From Asterias rubens (lineage: Eukaryota; Echinodermata; Asteroidea; Forcipulatida; Asteriidae): a stretch of 64,000 nt of DNA. Within the stretch, counting starts at the first letter, position 1; every line of letters starts with the position of its first letter. The stretch is from assembly GCF_902459465.1 (NCBI RefSeq), contig NW_022985742.1, positions 1-64,000 on the forward strand. Reading direction: 5' to 3'. Below, piece after piece: positions 10,307 to 19,045 of the stretch. Under the pieces are notes generated by a model, which worked only from the letters and a program-made list of their open reading frames with translations, had not been told where the DNA came from and made no database searches. The position numbers were made by a program, and so were the translations under genes.

Positions 10307-12963
10307 AACGAGCTCCTTTGCTTCGGATATGGTAGGTTTACTGTCAAGGCAATTGTCGACGTAGAATGCCTGGTCAACTGCACTGCAGACATCCTTGTCA
10401 TCGCTGACGTGTTTGCGTAGTGCAAATGTGGCACAGCATGGGCTGCACGTGGTGCCAAATGGTCCCGGTTCATCTTACGCCATACAAATCGAAGGAGAGG
10501 TTTGTCTTCAGGGAGTAGTCTCACTTGATGGAACATTGCCTGAATATCCCCAGATATGGCAACAGGGTGTTGGCGGAATCGCAGGAATACGCCGAGCAGT
10601 GAAGCACCTTGTGTTGGCCCTGGTAGTAGGTGATTGTTGAGGATCTTGCCTTCATACTCGTAAGAGCAGTTGAATACCAAGCGGTGTTTTCCATTGTGCT
10701 CAACTAGGTGGTGCGGAATATACCAGGACTCTTCAGTTTTCAGAGCTTCTTCGTTGCTGATGATTTTCACAAAGCCTGTGTCGACAAGGGTTTGGATAAG
10801 CTTGTTGTGAATTTCAGCTTTATCTGGGTGTTTTTGGAGGCGTCTTTCGTTCCGCTTCAGGTTTTGCATGACGGCTTCCTTAGTAGCTCTGAATTTGTTG
10901 TCGTCTTTGGTGCGAAGTAGAGGAGTGGCGTAGCGCTGAACTCCGTCAATCTCTATTCTGATGGTTTTTTCTTCAAGTGTCGCTATGGCTTGCTTATCTT
11001 GTTTCAAGCGAGTGACTTGCTTTTCAGAGTAGGGTAGGATGTCTGCTTGCCAGAGTCGTTCAACATTTTTAAGCAGATCTGTGGTTGGCTGAAGGGTTGT
11101 CGTGAATAAGCACTGTTGCTCTTCTGATTGGCTTTGAAGGAGATTGGCTGGACCCTGTAGAGACCAACCAAGTTTTGTACATACGGCTAATGGTGCTCCT
11201 CTGGGGCCAAATCGAACTGGTTGTATCGGGTGAATGAGATCAGCATAGTCTGAACCAATCAGGATTAGTGGGCAAGCCTTATTGATCGGAGGCAAGGGTA
11301 TCTGACGAAGGTGTGACCATCGTTTCTTGAGGGCTTCAACAGGATACGAGTACTCAGAGAGGCACAAGTTGTTGGCAGCAAAGGCACCATTGATAGGATA
11401 TCTGACGTCAGAGTTGTCCCTGGGTGACACTTGCAGGTTAACTGATTTTCCTGCACATAGGAATGGCTCACTGCGCACTGTAGCCAGGAGTATGTTGTCT
11501 TCTACCCCAGAAAGCTTCAACGCTTGAACAGCTGGCATCAGGATCATGGTTCTCATTGAACCGTCGTCAAGGATGGCATAGGTCTCCATCATCCCTCCTG
11601 GTCCGTGAAGCAGAACTTTTACCACCTTTAGCATAATATGATGTGGTCGGGAGGGTTGGTCGATGAAGAGGGCTTGCGTTACTGCTTCTGTGACGTAAAC
11701 CTTACTAGCTCCGCTCTGGATGGCAGCATGGAGGGCAGTCAGGTGCTGTTCTTTGCAGGTGTTACAAGGTTTCTTCAGGGTGCAGTTTTCTGGCTTGTGG
11801 GTACGCCCACACCTCCAGCACCTATTCCTTTCCTTGATCCAGTTAATGATCTGTTCGGTTGTCAACTGTTTAAACTCTGTACAGCTGTTGAGGTAGTGTG
11901 TTGTCTCGTTACACTTGGGACAGTAGGCTTTGGGTCTGTTTGGGCCCTTCTGTCCAGAGTAAGTGGTGTTCGTCGATGGGGGCATCGTTGGTGTTTCGTT
12001 TGTGACGAATACTGCTGTTGCAGGAGCATTCCTCTTCTGAAAGTGTTTATCCTTCTTATCAGTAGAAGGGTTGTCACTCTTCTGGATAGCAGTAGCCTGA
12101 CTGACAATTCGCCTCGCTCGGGACTTCGTTTGCAACCAGTTTGCAAAGTGGAGTAGGGTATAGGTGTTGTTGGAGTCTACCTTAATTATGTCTCTACTAA
12201 TGCAGTGCTCCACAAATCTATCTCTGTAGCTTGATGGAAGTTTGCTTAGGAGTCGGTCGACATGAGAACCGCACTTTAATTTATAGCCATTCTCTCCCTC
12301 CAGAGATTTAAGCATCCCTACCAATGAATGCACGGAGAGGGAAAAGTTCTCAAAGGCGTCATTGTCGTTGTACTTCACAGGGGGCATACTCAGGATGGAG
12401 TTGATTTCACTCTGTATCAACTGCCGTGGTTGACCGTACCTTTCTTTCAAGGCTTGCAGAGCTGCAGTGTATGGCTTGGCTTCATGGATGAAAGCTTCGG
12501 CTAACCTCTTGATGTTCCCGCTGAGTTTACCCAGCAAAACCTGGTACTTGTACGGCTCGGTTAAGTGGGGATGAACGTCGATCAGGTTATCGAGTGCCAT
12601 TTTTAGGAGGGCAATGTCTTTCTCCTTTCCACTGCTGAAGGTAGGTAGTACTGGCCTTGGTATGCCATATGAAGAGGCAATCAGCATCTCCGTGGAGTTC
12701 GGCATCATCATTTGTGCTGGAGCTGGCCCCATTGGATGTGATGGAGCCGGGTACGGTTGTGCGAAGGTGTTTGGAAAAGGTGGCGCCCAACCAACCGACT
12801 GTGTTGGTGCAGTCATAGGGTACGGATTGGTAACTGCCGGCTGCATGGACGGTGGTGTTACTTTAGATGGAGAATAAACAGACGGAGTGGTGACATCAAC
12901 TACGTGTACTTCAGCTTTGTGCTTATGAGCTGCAGTATTGCTGTATGTAGGGACATCACTCAA
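10303..12963 (-). CDS. BEL gag-pol, first part: gag, zinc knuckles, protease, RT fingers
   Basis: The frame is open from 13086 to 10303; 12963 is only a TTG. Visible order: Pro-rich linker, DUF1759-like gag (LPTFSSGKEKDIALLKMALD), Cys/His knuckles (YCPKCNETTHYLNSC, RCWRCGRTHKPENC, CNTCKEQH), DUF1758 aspartic protease (YAILDDGSMRTM), and the start of RT up to SGDIQAMFHQVRLLPEDKP. At about 10461-10475 the homologous text continues in the -1 frame, which indicates a net one-base deletion; the remaining residues to 10303 are out-of-frame. It overlaps the upstream coiled-coil ORF by about 118 bases in the -1 frame. Confidence 0.9.
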   Translation of the reverse strand: MSDVPTYSNTAAHKHKAEVHVVDVTTPSVYSPSKVTPPSMQPAVTNPYPMTAPTQSVGWAPPFPNTFAQPYPAPSHPMGPAPAQMMMPNSTEMLIASSYGIPRPVLPTFSSGKEKDIALLKMALDNLIDVHPHLTEPYKYQVLLGKLSGNIKRLAEAFIHEAKPYTAALQALKERYGQPRQLIQSEINSILSMPPVKYNDNDAFENFSLSVHSLVGMLKSLEGENGYKLKCGSHVDRLLSKLPSSYRDRFVEHCISRDIIKVDSNNTYTLLHFANWLQTKSRARRIVSQATAIQKSDNPSTDKKDKHFQKRNAPATAVFVTNETPTMPPSTNTTYSGQKGPNRPKAYCPKCNETTHYLNSCTEFKQLTTEQIINWIKERNRCWRCGRTHKPENCTLKKPCNTCKEQHLTALHAAIQSGASKVYVTEAVTQALFIDQPSRPHHIMLKVVKVLLHGPGGMMETYAILDDGSMRTMILMPAVQALKLSGVEDNILLATVRSEPFLCAGKSVNLQVSPRDNSDVRYPINGAFAANNLCLSEYSYPVEALKKRWSHLRQIPLPPINKACPLILIGSDYADLIHPIQPVRFGPRGAPLAVCTKLGWSLQGPANLLQSQSEEQQCLFTTTLQPTTDLLKNVERLWQADILPYSEKQVTRLKQDKQAIATLEEKTIRIEIDGVQRYATPLLRTKDDNKFRATKEAVMQNLKRNERRLQKHPDKAEIHNKLIQTLVDTGFVKIISNEEALKTEESWYIPHHLVEHNGKHRLVFNCSYEYEGKILNNHLLPGPTQGASLLGVFLRFRQHPVAISGDIQAMFHQVRLLPEDKPLLRFVWRKMNRDHLAPRAAHAVPHLHYANTSAMTRMSAVQLTRHSTSTIALTVNLPYPKQRSSL

Positions 12964-12968
12964 GTTGT

Positions 12969-13832
12969 CTATGTGAGTATTCTCAGCACTGACTGTGATT
13001 GTTTGACCCTGGGTTGGTGAGTCGTTGTTTGGTTGATAGAAGATGGGGTCACAGTTTGATGCTGTTTCTCTATCTCTGGTTCTGGATCACTGTTGACCAT
13101 GGCTGTGATCAGTCGTGCTTCATTTAGCTGTTGTTCCACTTCTCGCAATCTTCTTTGTCTTGATAGTCGTGTGTTCAGAGACTCGCGCTGACGAAAAGCA
13201 TTACGCTCAATTTCTTCGGCACGTCTACGAGCCGCAAGGGCTTCTTCGTCTGCGTGTATCCGTGCGGCATATGCCTCATCGTCTAGCCTTTGTAACTCTT
13301 CATCTGCTGATTGATCTTCCTCAATCTGGCGTTTCATCTCTTCCAGTTCAGCCTGTTTGCGTTGCTGTTTGAGTTTCGCTGATTGGGAGTCACTCAGTAT
13401 TGACTTGAAGGAAGATTTACTGTGACGGGACTGTCCGCTGTAGAGTGAGTTCGATGAGTGAGAACTCCTCCGTGAACGAGATGTTTGTGTGGTTACAACG
13501 CTATGTTCATCTGTTCTGCCGGAAGTTGAAGGATGGTGGTCAATAACAAAGTCCTGAAAGTGGGCCGGCATACGTCTGTCCCGAGAGGACCGAGAACGGG
13601 ATTGGACGGTAACAGCACTTGTCTGTAGTCCAACTGCTGCAGCTGTAGCTGTGCTGCAAACCCCGGTAGAGGAAGGTGAGGTCTCGACGATGGTGACAGT
13701 AACTGGGACTGGATGTGTACTGGTAGCTGGACTTGCAACTGGAATAGTAACACCGCCAATGGTAACTGCATGGGTATCATTGAGAGGGGTTGTCTGGTTA
13801 ATGTTCTCGGTCTCCATTTCATTCGTAGCCAT
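12969..13832 (-). CDS. BEL gag N-terminal ORF with coiled coil
   Basis: About 287 residues from the first ATG at 13832 (the longer frame starts at a TTG inside the primer-site region). Ser/Thr-rich N-terminus, then a charged heptad-rich helix (KLKQQRKQAELEEMKRQIEE and RLRE-type repeats) that should form a coiled coil. It runs into a TAG at 12969 while the main gag-pol frame is already open at -1. BEL elements usually have a single ORF, so either one base was lost in this copy or translation shifts here; no canonical slippery heptamer is visible. Confidence 0.85.
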   Translation of the reverse strand: MATNEMETENINQTTPLNDTHAVTIGGVTIPVASPATSTHPVPVTVTIVETSPSSTGVCSTATAAAVGLQTSAVTVQSRSRSSRDRRMPAHFQDFVIDHHPSTSGRTDEHSVVTTQTSRSRRSSHSSNSLYSGQSRHSKSSFKSILSDSQSAKLKQQRKQAELEEMKRQIEEDQSADEELQRLDDEAYAARIHADEEALAARRRAEEIERNAFRQRESLNTRLSRQRRLREVEQQLNEARLITAMVNSDPEPEIEKQHQTVTPSSINQTTTHQPRVKQSQSVLRILT

Positions 13833-13839
13833 AGCCGTA

Positions 13840-13872
13840 GGTCGCTGGTTCAAATACGGGCTCGAAGGACCA
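13840..13872 (-). promoter_or_regulatory. BEL primer binding site, tRNA-Tyr-like
   Basis: Directly inside the 5' LTR the plus strand ends GGCTCGAAGGACCA, identical to the 3' end of metazoan tRNA-Tyr with CCA. A second block, TAGGTCGCTGGTTC, matches the tRNA-Tyr T-arm 5' side. The two blocks are separated by a mismatched T-loop. The match to tRNA-Tyr is from memory. Confidence 0.75.
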
Positions 13873-14350
13873 TGAAAAGAAGGTGTACTTGAACTTTGAT
13901 TTATTGGTGATCATATACCCGTGGTTCTATAGAGAAAGCAGAAATTAACCCCAATCAATTATACATATTGGGCTGGTAACAGTAATCCTCGTTATACATT
14001 ATACGCTATGATATGGGCCTACATGTACATTTATATGCATTGTAACAATGTGGATGTAAACAAATCGAAACGTGAATTACATGGAAAACCAACTTCCCTT
14101 AAAATCACCCTTTGCAATAACTAAAACAGTACTCACGATTAAGATGCACGCACGGGACTTTGGTGATTAATAGAAGTGATTCGATGATTGGATTAACCTG
14201 GATATTTAGGAATTATTTGAGGAATTTACGTGATTAGTTTGGATTTGGACTTGTAAAATGGCGATTGGTATGATCATGGAAACATTGGAGATTTTTATTC
14301 AAGAGAGGGCGCTATAACAAAAACTGTCCTGATGCGGAGACTTTCTGACA
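13873..14350 (-). repeat. BEL 5' LTR
   Basis: 478 bp, direct repeat of 7266-7743. On the minus strand it begins TGTCAGAAAG and ends CTTCTTTTCA. Confidence 0.95.
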
Positions 14351-14355
14351 CCCAG
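14351..14355. repeat. target-site duplication of the BEL element, right
   Basis: CCCAG, identical to 7261-7265. Confidence 0.95.
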
Positions 14356-15026
14356 AATGTTATTTAACGTCAGCGGTAGGTTTGTTATTAATACTCTTAT
14401 AACAAAAACGCTTGCCTAAGATGTACAGCGTAAATTCAGTTGTTTGTCAACAAGAGGGAGAAGCATATCTCACTAATAGACTCCTGAGATGTGTGTGATT
14501 GAAACTTTCTACGAGTCCCGTTACTGTACATAAATTTGTCAGTAAAATTAGACGACTGATATTGATCAAAAAGTGTTTTTTGAACTCTTTATTTAGGCAC
14601 ATGGAGGCTTGATTTTTCGACACAAAAACTCCAACAGCTCAGAGCGCAAGGGGGCTAAGCCCCCTGGACCCCACCGGTGCTCTACCCCTGGACCCCACCA
14701 GGGGCCTGGACCCCGCCTCTGGATTTTTTTTTTGAGCAAAAACAAAGTATGACTACAAAGTTGTGCCCCGGTTAAACAAATCCTGGATCCGCGCCTGATA
14801 GTGGTCCGTAGCCAGTCTCTGTCTCACAGATATGTTTATGGTCAATGTGCCACCAGTATGTCTGACCTAGTTCCGCCTAGCCTAACAGAATGTTTGAGCT
14901 AGTAAATTTGGTTTTCCGGCAAATCTTCGGGTATATCTTTCAAAAGACACAATACAAAATAAATCTTAAAATCTCTGGCGTTCAAGATTGATTTCTTGAA
15001 CTTTGACCCGGAAGTATTAAACCAAC
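14356..15026. other. non-coding intron/repeat sequence of gene 1
   Basis: Matches 51549-52221. It includes the GC-rich text GGGGGCTAAGCCCCCTGGAC and related CCCTGGACCCCACC units, again suggesting an old transposon. No exon is seen. Confidence 0.5.
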
Positions 15027-15054
15027 CTTGTTCGTGTGCACCGTTTCCACCATC
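15027..15054 (-). pseudogene. gene 1 exon 2 remnant (EMI domain, N-terminal half)
   Basis: Only the last 28 bases of the 78-base exon survive (compare 52222-52249). About 67 bp containing the rest and the acceptor are missing. A weak AG just upstream could in principle replace the acceptor, but it would change the phase relative to exon 1. Confidence 0.7.
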
Positions 15055-15709
15055 TTTACTGCATTCATTCACCCTGTTATAAAGAACCAGAAGAAAACAT
15101 ATCATTCAATTTAATTAGTGGGTTCTTATATAGCGCTCATATAAGTCTGTCTGTCACTCAGTATCGCTCAAGGCGCTTCAATTTAAGACCTTCCCTATTC
15201 ACTTCCCATTGACAAAAAACATTGTCTCCCCGCCCCCGTCCCCCGCTCAATGTTGACTGTAAAGACCGAAAGAATGGCCATCGGAACCAACATTAAGAAC
15301 GGGGGGGGGGGCAACGAGATATGGCTGGGATTGTCCTTTTACACAGTAACATGTAATTGGTTTACAGGGTGTTTTGGCGCAATGTGCTGCCAATCCAGCA
15401 AGACTAGGAACAACAAGGCGTACCACTTTTCTTTTCGATGAACCGGGTTCTTTTACATGCGTTACACACAGGTCCAACGACTTTAATAAGGACACATAAG
15501 GACAAAGTGTCATGACAAGGACTTACGTCAAGCGTGTTTCCTACAGATAGCAGGGAGCTTTTAAGATAGTATATGATGATAATTACGGATGGCTGTTAAT
15601 GATAAAAATGAAAGCTCTTTCTTCTTTGCGTTCACGCAGGCAGGGTATAATAATACATACACTACTGCAGTGTTTTATAGGTCTGTTACCGACTCCAAAT
15701 TGCTCTTAC
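15055..15709. other. intron 1 of gene 1, SINE remnant and G run
   Basis: Contains the tail of a minus-strand SINE-like repeat (TATAGCGCTCATATAAG near 15131, plus AAGGCGCTTCAA) whose tRNA-like head, present at 52750-52830 in the other copy, has been deleted. No coding sequence is seen. Confidence 0.5.
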
Positions 15710-15783
15710 CCCAACGATTCTCCCTGCACTGACAGGCAGAGTACCAGTGAAACACAGACGACTCCTTGCAGCAGAGAATTCAT
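15710..15783 (-). CDS. gene 1 exon 1: signal peptide
   Basis: ATG at 15783, 24 codons plus two bases, donor GTAAGA. Encodes MNSLLQGVVCVSLVLCLSV, a typical signal peptide. Homologue of 53055-53128. Confidence 0.85.
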
Positions 15784-15857
15784 CTCAGCGGTCAGTGTGG
15801 TTTGCATTGGGTGATTTCATATTCACTACCTTATGGGGACCGAAAACACAACAGTAA

Positions 15858-15981
15858 AGCCCGGTTCATACCGGATGCTTTGCGCGATGCGAATTTCAAT
15901 GCGTCAAAAAGGGAAATGGAGCGCGTTGTGTCACCAAAATTCGCTTCGTATTCGCATTCGCAGGAAGTATGAACCGGCTCA
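15858..15981. mobile_element. small inverted-repeat element, family C
   Basis: Ends AGCCCGGTTCATAC and GTATGAACCGGCTC are inverted repeats. It sits just upstream of gene 1 exon 1 and has an orthologous copy at 53216-53347. Confidence 0.7.
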
Positions 15982-16231
15982 AAGGGGAAAACAAAGGGGT
16001 ATTCATAGACCTTCATCACGCCGTCACCATCTTGGTCGTGTTCCCTGTTTCCAATATAAGTAATGAATGCTAAATTCATTGCGCAAATATGGCACCAGAC
16101 TATTATTTCATCAAGCCTCAGTTTGGTTACAGTGAGTTGGAATTGAGTAAAATCAAGATGGCCACACCGTGATAAAGGTCTATAGGGGAATTCTAAATCC
16201 ACAAGGATCTTTTATATACTCTACGCATTAC

Positions 16232-16422
16232 AGGCAAAGTCTGCCTCGATTGACGTCACGAACAGCGCCCTCTCAGGTCGGGTCTACTCTTAAATTTGTA
16301 AATAACTTAGAACTGATTTTTTAAAACCTTAGTTAACTGTTTATTCACATTCCACTCATCAAAACACATACATTAGTGACAAAAGCTTTGTTTTGAAAAA
16401 TACCACTTCCAGGTGACTTTAA
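16232..16422. mobile_element. inverted-repeat element family B, right half only
   Basis: Contains CCTCGATTGACGTCACGA and ends CCACTTCCAGGTGACTTTAA, as in the full copies. The right duplication copy lacks it and has a hairpin array (53582-53930) at the same place. Confidence 0.7.
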
Positions 16423-16938
16423 TTATTGTTTTCTTTTTTAAAATTACCATTTCCGAAGCATATTGGGTATATATAATTATGTCGAGATAACTGAGCCCGA
16501 TCAAAAAGTCTGGAACACAACGGATTCTGCTCTGTTCACACGGGAGCATTGTGCACACGCTCACAATGTATCGCTTTTGCATCAAACTATGTATGTGTAG
16601 GTGGGCTCCGTCCTACTTGACTTACTATTTTTCTGAAAACTATGTGTCACTACACATGAATCAGTGTATTCTATGGGTAAACCTTTAATTGTTGGCTGTT
16701 GTTAGCATCTTACCTATAACGTTTCAGAGAAGCACTTCACCCCCCAATCTCGAAGAGTATTTTTGACAAAAAGTCGCCATTTATGTTGCTTGTGTGTGTA
16801 TATGCCTATACTACTTTATGCGATTATGCACTGCGTGCTAGAGGGAGGGGAGGGAATTCCCCTTTTGCTGGGCGCTGGTGCGCGGGCTGCGGTCCGTGCA
16901 TCAGCAGGCATTGCGGGTACCCCGCGCGGGTATATAAG
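16423..16938. other. intergenic; LTR-like promoter sequence interrupted by the Gypsy element
   Basis: Shared with 54330-54847. The segment from about 16782 has a GC-rich block and a TATA-like GGGTATATAAG just before the Gypsy LTR. In the right copy it continues into 54848-55315. It looks like the start of a separate, older LTR. Confidence 0.45.
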
Positions 16939-17156
16939 TGTTGTAAGGTCGGTAGTATTGGATCTTACCTAAATCTCAGGCCGAGTCCCGTTGGGCCTGT
17001 CGTTATACTGGAGAGCTAGAATATAGACTACTACACAGGATGACTGGTGGGCAACGGACTGCCGATGGCCAGGCCACGGGGTGCTGCCCAGCCACCGGTC
17101 ACGCCCGACTGGTTTATTGCTCAATCAATAACATCATCAATAACATCATCACAACA
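16939..17156 (-). repeat. Gypsy 3' LTR (inferred from ends)
   Basis: 218 bp with perfect 6-base inverted ends (TGTTGT...ACAACA), starting exactly where the two duplication copies diverge and preceded on the minus strand by a purine-rich tract. It contains AATAAA (17113-17118, minus). There is no second LTR to compare with. Confidence 0.65.
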
Positions 17157-17171
17157 CTCTTCTCCGTTATG
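17157..17171 (-). promoter_or_regulatory. Gypsy polypurine tract
   Basis: Minus-strand GGAGAAGAG directly before the TGTTGT of the 3' LTR, the expected plus-strand primer. Confidence 0.6.
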
Positions 17172-17556
17172 TTTTTTTTTTTTTTTTTTGACAAAGGCAT
17201 CTGTTATATTCAAAATAACCCTCGAACTTTTTACTTCAGGTTCGGCTTCACTTTATTTTTTAAACAAAAATAGCCAATCAATTGGTGAGAAAAAAAAAAG
17301 TTGGATTACACCAATATATCAAAATTGCTGTCAAAATATTCCACTTAGCAACTACACTAATTTAGGAAGTTTTTAGAAACTAATGCAAACAAACCAAAAA
17401 AACAAACATCATAAAATACTCCTATCACATTTAGGTAAAAATCAAGAAGTTATCGAGGTCCAATTGTACATGTAATAGTTGTGTGAATATTGCCTACCAA
17501 ATTTCAGTCTGAAAATTGTTACTGACAGTAATGCTTCTGAGATTCATGTTAAATCT
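17172..17556 (-). other. Gypsy 3' non-coding region with an A18 tract
   Basis: Between the TatD stop and the polypurine tract. It has an 18-base T run on the plus strand (17172-17189) and AATAAA on the minus strand at 17252-17257. No frame is supported. Confidence 0.6.
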
Positions 17557-18636
17557 TTAAATGTGAACTGAGTACATCCGCCTCGTGTTACCTAGACAGT
17601 GAAGCAAAACTTCGTCGACGACGACACCACGAACCTTTGCTACCTCGTAGGCAACATGAATGGCCATTGCAGGGTTGCTGACAAGGGTCGCCCTGGGAAA
17701 ACCTCTCGGCACAAAGTAGGGGGCGTCGGTCTCCAGGAGGAGTAGCTCAAGAGGGATGTTCTTGGCGACACTTCCTGGACCTTGACTCCCCCAGGTGACA
17801 AGTGGTGTTAACCCGACGTATAAATTTGGGAAGGTAGAACACCACTTGCTTGCCGACTGCCATCCCCGGGTGAAACAATGTAAATGTATCTTCCAGTACC
17901 GGGGAAGGCAGTCAGAGACTATCTCGAAGCAATCGTCGTCAGCATCCCTACAGTGGATTATTACTGGTTTGTTTGCTTCCCTTGCAGTAGTAAGGAGTTG
18001 TCGCAGAGTGGCTTTCTGGGCTTTACTATGCTTACGGTGGCATCCCGAGTAGTCGAGCCCGACTTCCCCCAGGGCACACACTTTAGGGTGTTCCAGCGAA
18101 CGCAGAATCACCTGGTGTATGTCCTGGGAGAATTCGCTCGCTTTCTTGGGATGCAACCCTACTGCTGCATAGATTAAAGGGTCTGCAATTAGGCGCAGCC
18201 ACCGTGGGGTGTCGCAGTACACCTCTGGGTCGCAAAAATTGGCAATGCAACCCAGAAAACCACTATGCCCGCCTACTGCCTCCTGGCGACTGTGGAGATA
18301 CCCGCTCAGAGTGCCAGAATATTTTACACGGTTGAACAGGCGGTCTACATGACAATGGGAGTCGATAAATGCTCCCTTGGGCTCCATCACCGGGGAGCCC
18401 CAGGACAGTAGACGCTGGAGTGTTCTCCAGTGGAAGATTGAGGAGATGCGTTTGGGCTCCACCAGATCTCGATCCACCACTGGAGACAGGCCAACGAACA
18501 CATCATACGAGTCCCAGACTGCCTGTTCTTCCTGCTGGAACGCGGGCATCCCCAAGACGTTGTTTGCCAATAAAGCTAAGCAACTCCGATGGCGATGTAA
18601 CTCCCGTGGTGTTACAAAGGTATGTAACGAACCCTT
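17557..18636 (-). CDS. TatD-family metal-dependent nuclease encoded inside the Gypsy element
   Basis: The frame is open from 18636 (just after a TAA) to the stop at 17557. There is no early ATG (an in-frame TTG at 18570; first ATG at 18549), so it is probably joined to the zinc-finger ORF that overlaps it by about 134 bases in the other frame. The TatD TIM-barrel motifs are complete, counting from 18570: FIDSHCHVDRL (His72, His74), ALGEVGLDYS (Glu169), VIIHCRDADDD (His206), LHCFTRGW (His231) and LLLETDAPYF (Asp282). These bind two metals in TatD nucleases, which are exonucleases/endonucleases on DNA or RNA, so activity is plausible. TatD is not a standard retrotransposon domain. Possible roles in nucleic-acid processing during replication or against host defence are inference only. 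It could be a captured host TATDN-like gene. Confidence 0.85.
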   Translation of the reverse strand, partial: KGSLHTFVTPRELHRHRSCLALLANNVLGMPAFQQEEQAVWDSYDVFVGLSPVVDRDLVEPKRISSIFHWRTLQRLLSWGSPVMEPKGAFIDSHCHVDRLFNRVKYSGTLSGYLHSRQEAVGGHSGFLGCIANFCDPEVYCDTPRWLRLIADPLIYAAVGLHPKKASEFSQDIHQVILRSLEHPKVCALGEVGLDYSGCHRKHSKAQKATLRQLLTTAREANKPVIIHCRDADDDCFEIVSDCLPRYWKIHLHCFTRGWQSASKWCSTFPNLYVGLTPLVTWGSQGPGSVAKNIPLELLLLETDAPYFVPRGFPRATLVSNPAMAIHVAYEVAKVRGVVVDEVLLHCLGNTRRMYSVHI

Positions 18637-19045
18637 TTACCAAAAATGCCAGCTCGGGCAGGTGTCGGCCTGCGTGGAAGGGGCCGTGTGTTCTTACATG
18701 GGTAGCTATTTCTAAGGTGTGACACTCCCAGCACGTCAGAAGGGGGTAGGCAAACCACCACCTCTCGCCGATGTGTCGTCGGATGACGTGTCGTTTGAGT
18801 TGGTTTGTGGTATGGTCGCAACCCTTCTGAGGACATGCTTGTCTAGTAGTCGGACGTTTCTTGTTTGGCCTAGTTGATGAAGTATGAGCTGGCAGAGGTG
18901 GGGCAGGCATGATGTCATCACCAGTAGGGGCGACTGAAGATTCCATACCTGGTTGTGCTGACACGACATCGGTAAGGAGATGTTCTTCCAGTGGCAGGAT
19001 GTCCCCCTCCCAGGTGTAGTCCGGGACAAAGTGCTCCTCCTCCAT
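18503..19045 (-). CDS. C2H2 zinc-finger protein, N-terminal part of the TatD region
   Basis: First ATG at 19045 (the longer frame to 19108 begins with TTG). An acidic N-terminus (MEEEHFVPDYTWEGD) and a Pro/Thr/Lys linker lead to two C2H2-type fingers: Cys71, Cys76, His86, His91 and Cys105, Cys108, His116, His120. It begins 183 bases after the pol stop, on the same strand, inside the Gypsy element. Near its end the text runs out of homology-like sequence while the +1 frame opens into TatD, so a +1 frameshift or a one-base change may fuse the two. The fingers could give nucleic-acid binding to the nuclease. I do not recognise the family. Confidence 0.7.
   Translation of the reverse strand: MEEEHFVPDYTWEGDILPLEEHLLTDVVSAQPGMESSVAPTGDDIMPAPPLPAHTSSTRPNKKRPTTRQACPQKGCDHTTNQLKRHVIRRHIGERWWFAYPLLTCWECHTLEIATHVRTHGPFHAGRHLPELAFLVKGFVTYLCNTTGVTSPSELLSFIGKQRLGDARVPAGRTGSLGLV

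Larger units (their letters stand above)
7266..14350 (-). mobile_element. BEL/Pao LTR retrotransposon, complete but with broken reading frames
   Basis: A 7085-bp element with 478-bp LTRs (TG...CA ends) that differ at three positions, a 5-bp target duplication, a tRNA-Tyr-like primer site next to the 5' LTR, a purine-rich tract before the 3' LTR and BEL-type gag-pol on the minus strand. Domain order is coiled-coil gag, DUF1759-like gag, zinc knuckles, DUF1758 aspartic protease, RT, RNase H, H2C2 zinc finger, integrase core and a DUF5641-like tail. Two frame changes and one in-frame stop interrupt the coding region, so this copy is probably inactive despite the young LTRs. It inserted after the segmental duplication, because the right copy has the intact target. 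Confidence 0.96.
4529..15783 (-). pseudogene. receptor gene 1: decayed 5' part of an EMI-EGF receptor paralogue
   Basis: Six of the 5' exons of the receptor family can be placed in order on the minus strand: exon 1 at 15783-15710, exon 2 remnant at 15054-15027, exon 3 at 6877-6782, exon 4 at 6314-6222, exon 5 at 5571-5422, exon 6 at 4654-4529. Compared with gene 2, exon 2 has lost its acceptor and about 50 coding bases, exon 3 has a 5-base deletion that shifts the frame, and a BEL element fills intron 2. Homology ends near 4117, before the place of exon 7. Exons 4 to 6 keep open frames and all EGF cysteines, so the decay is recent or the downstream part could be used from another promoter. 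I judge it a pseudogene or truncated paralogue. Confidence 0.75.

Noticed and set aside
9800-10440. FYVDN in BEL RT as a dead active site
   Set aside because: From memory this Asn variant is common in related BEL elements, so it is not taken as a lesion.
10440-10480. Programmed frameshift in BEL RT
   Set aside because: No slippery heptamer, and the shift breaks a conserved domain; a one-base deletion is simpler.
10395-12156. Several plus-strand frames (up to 172 codons) inside the BEL element
   Set aside because: Antisense shadows of gag-pol with no recognisable domains.
17172-17257. AATAAA plus A18 as evidence that the Gypsy/TatD block was retroposed as a polyadenylated mRNA
   Set aside because: The A run is not at the junction; a further 232 bases follow, ending in a credible LTR preceded by a purine tract. 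Spacing of AATAAA to the run is also long.
18369-18722. Two plus-strand frames of about 110 codons
   Set aside because: Antisense of the zinc-finger/TatD overlap; no domains.
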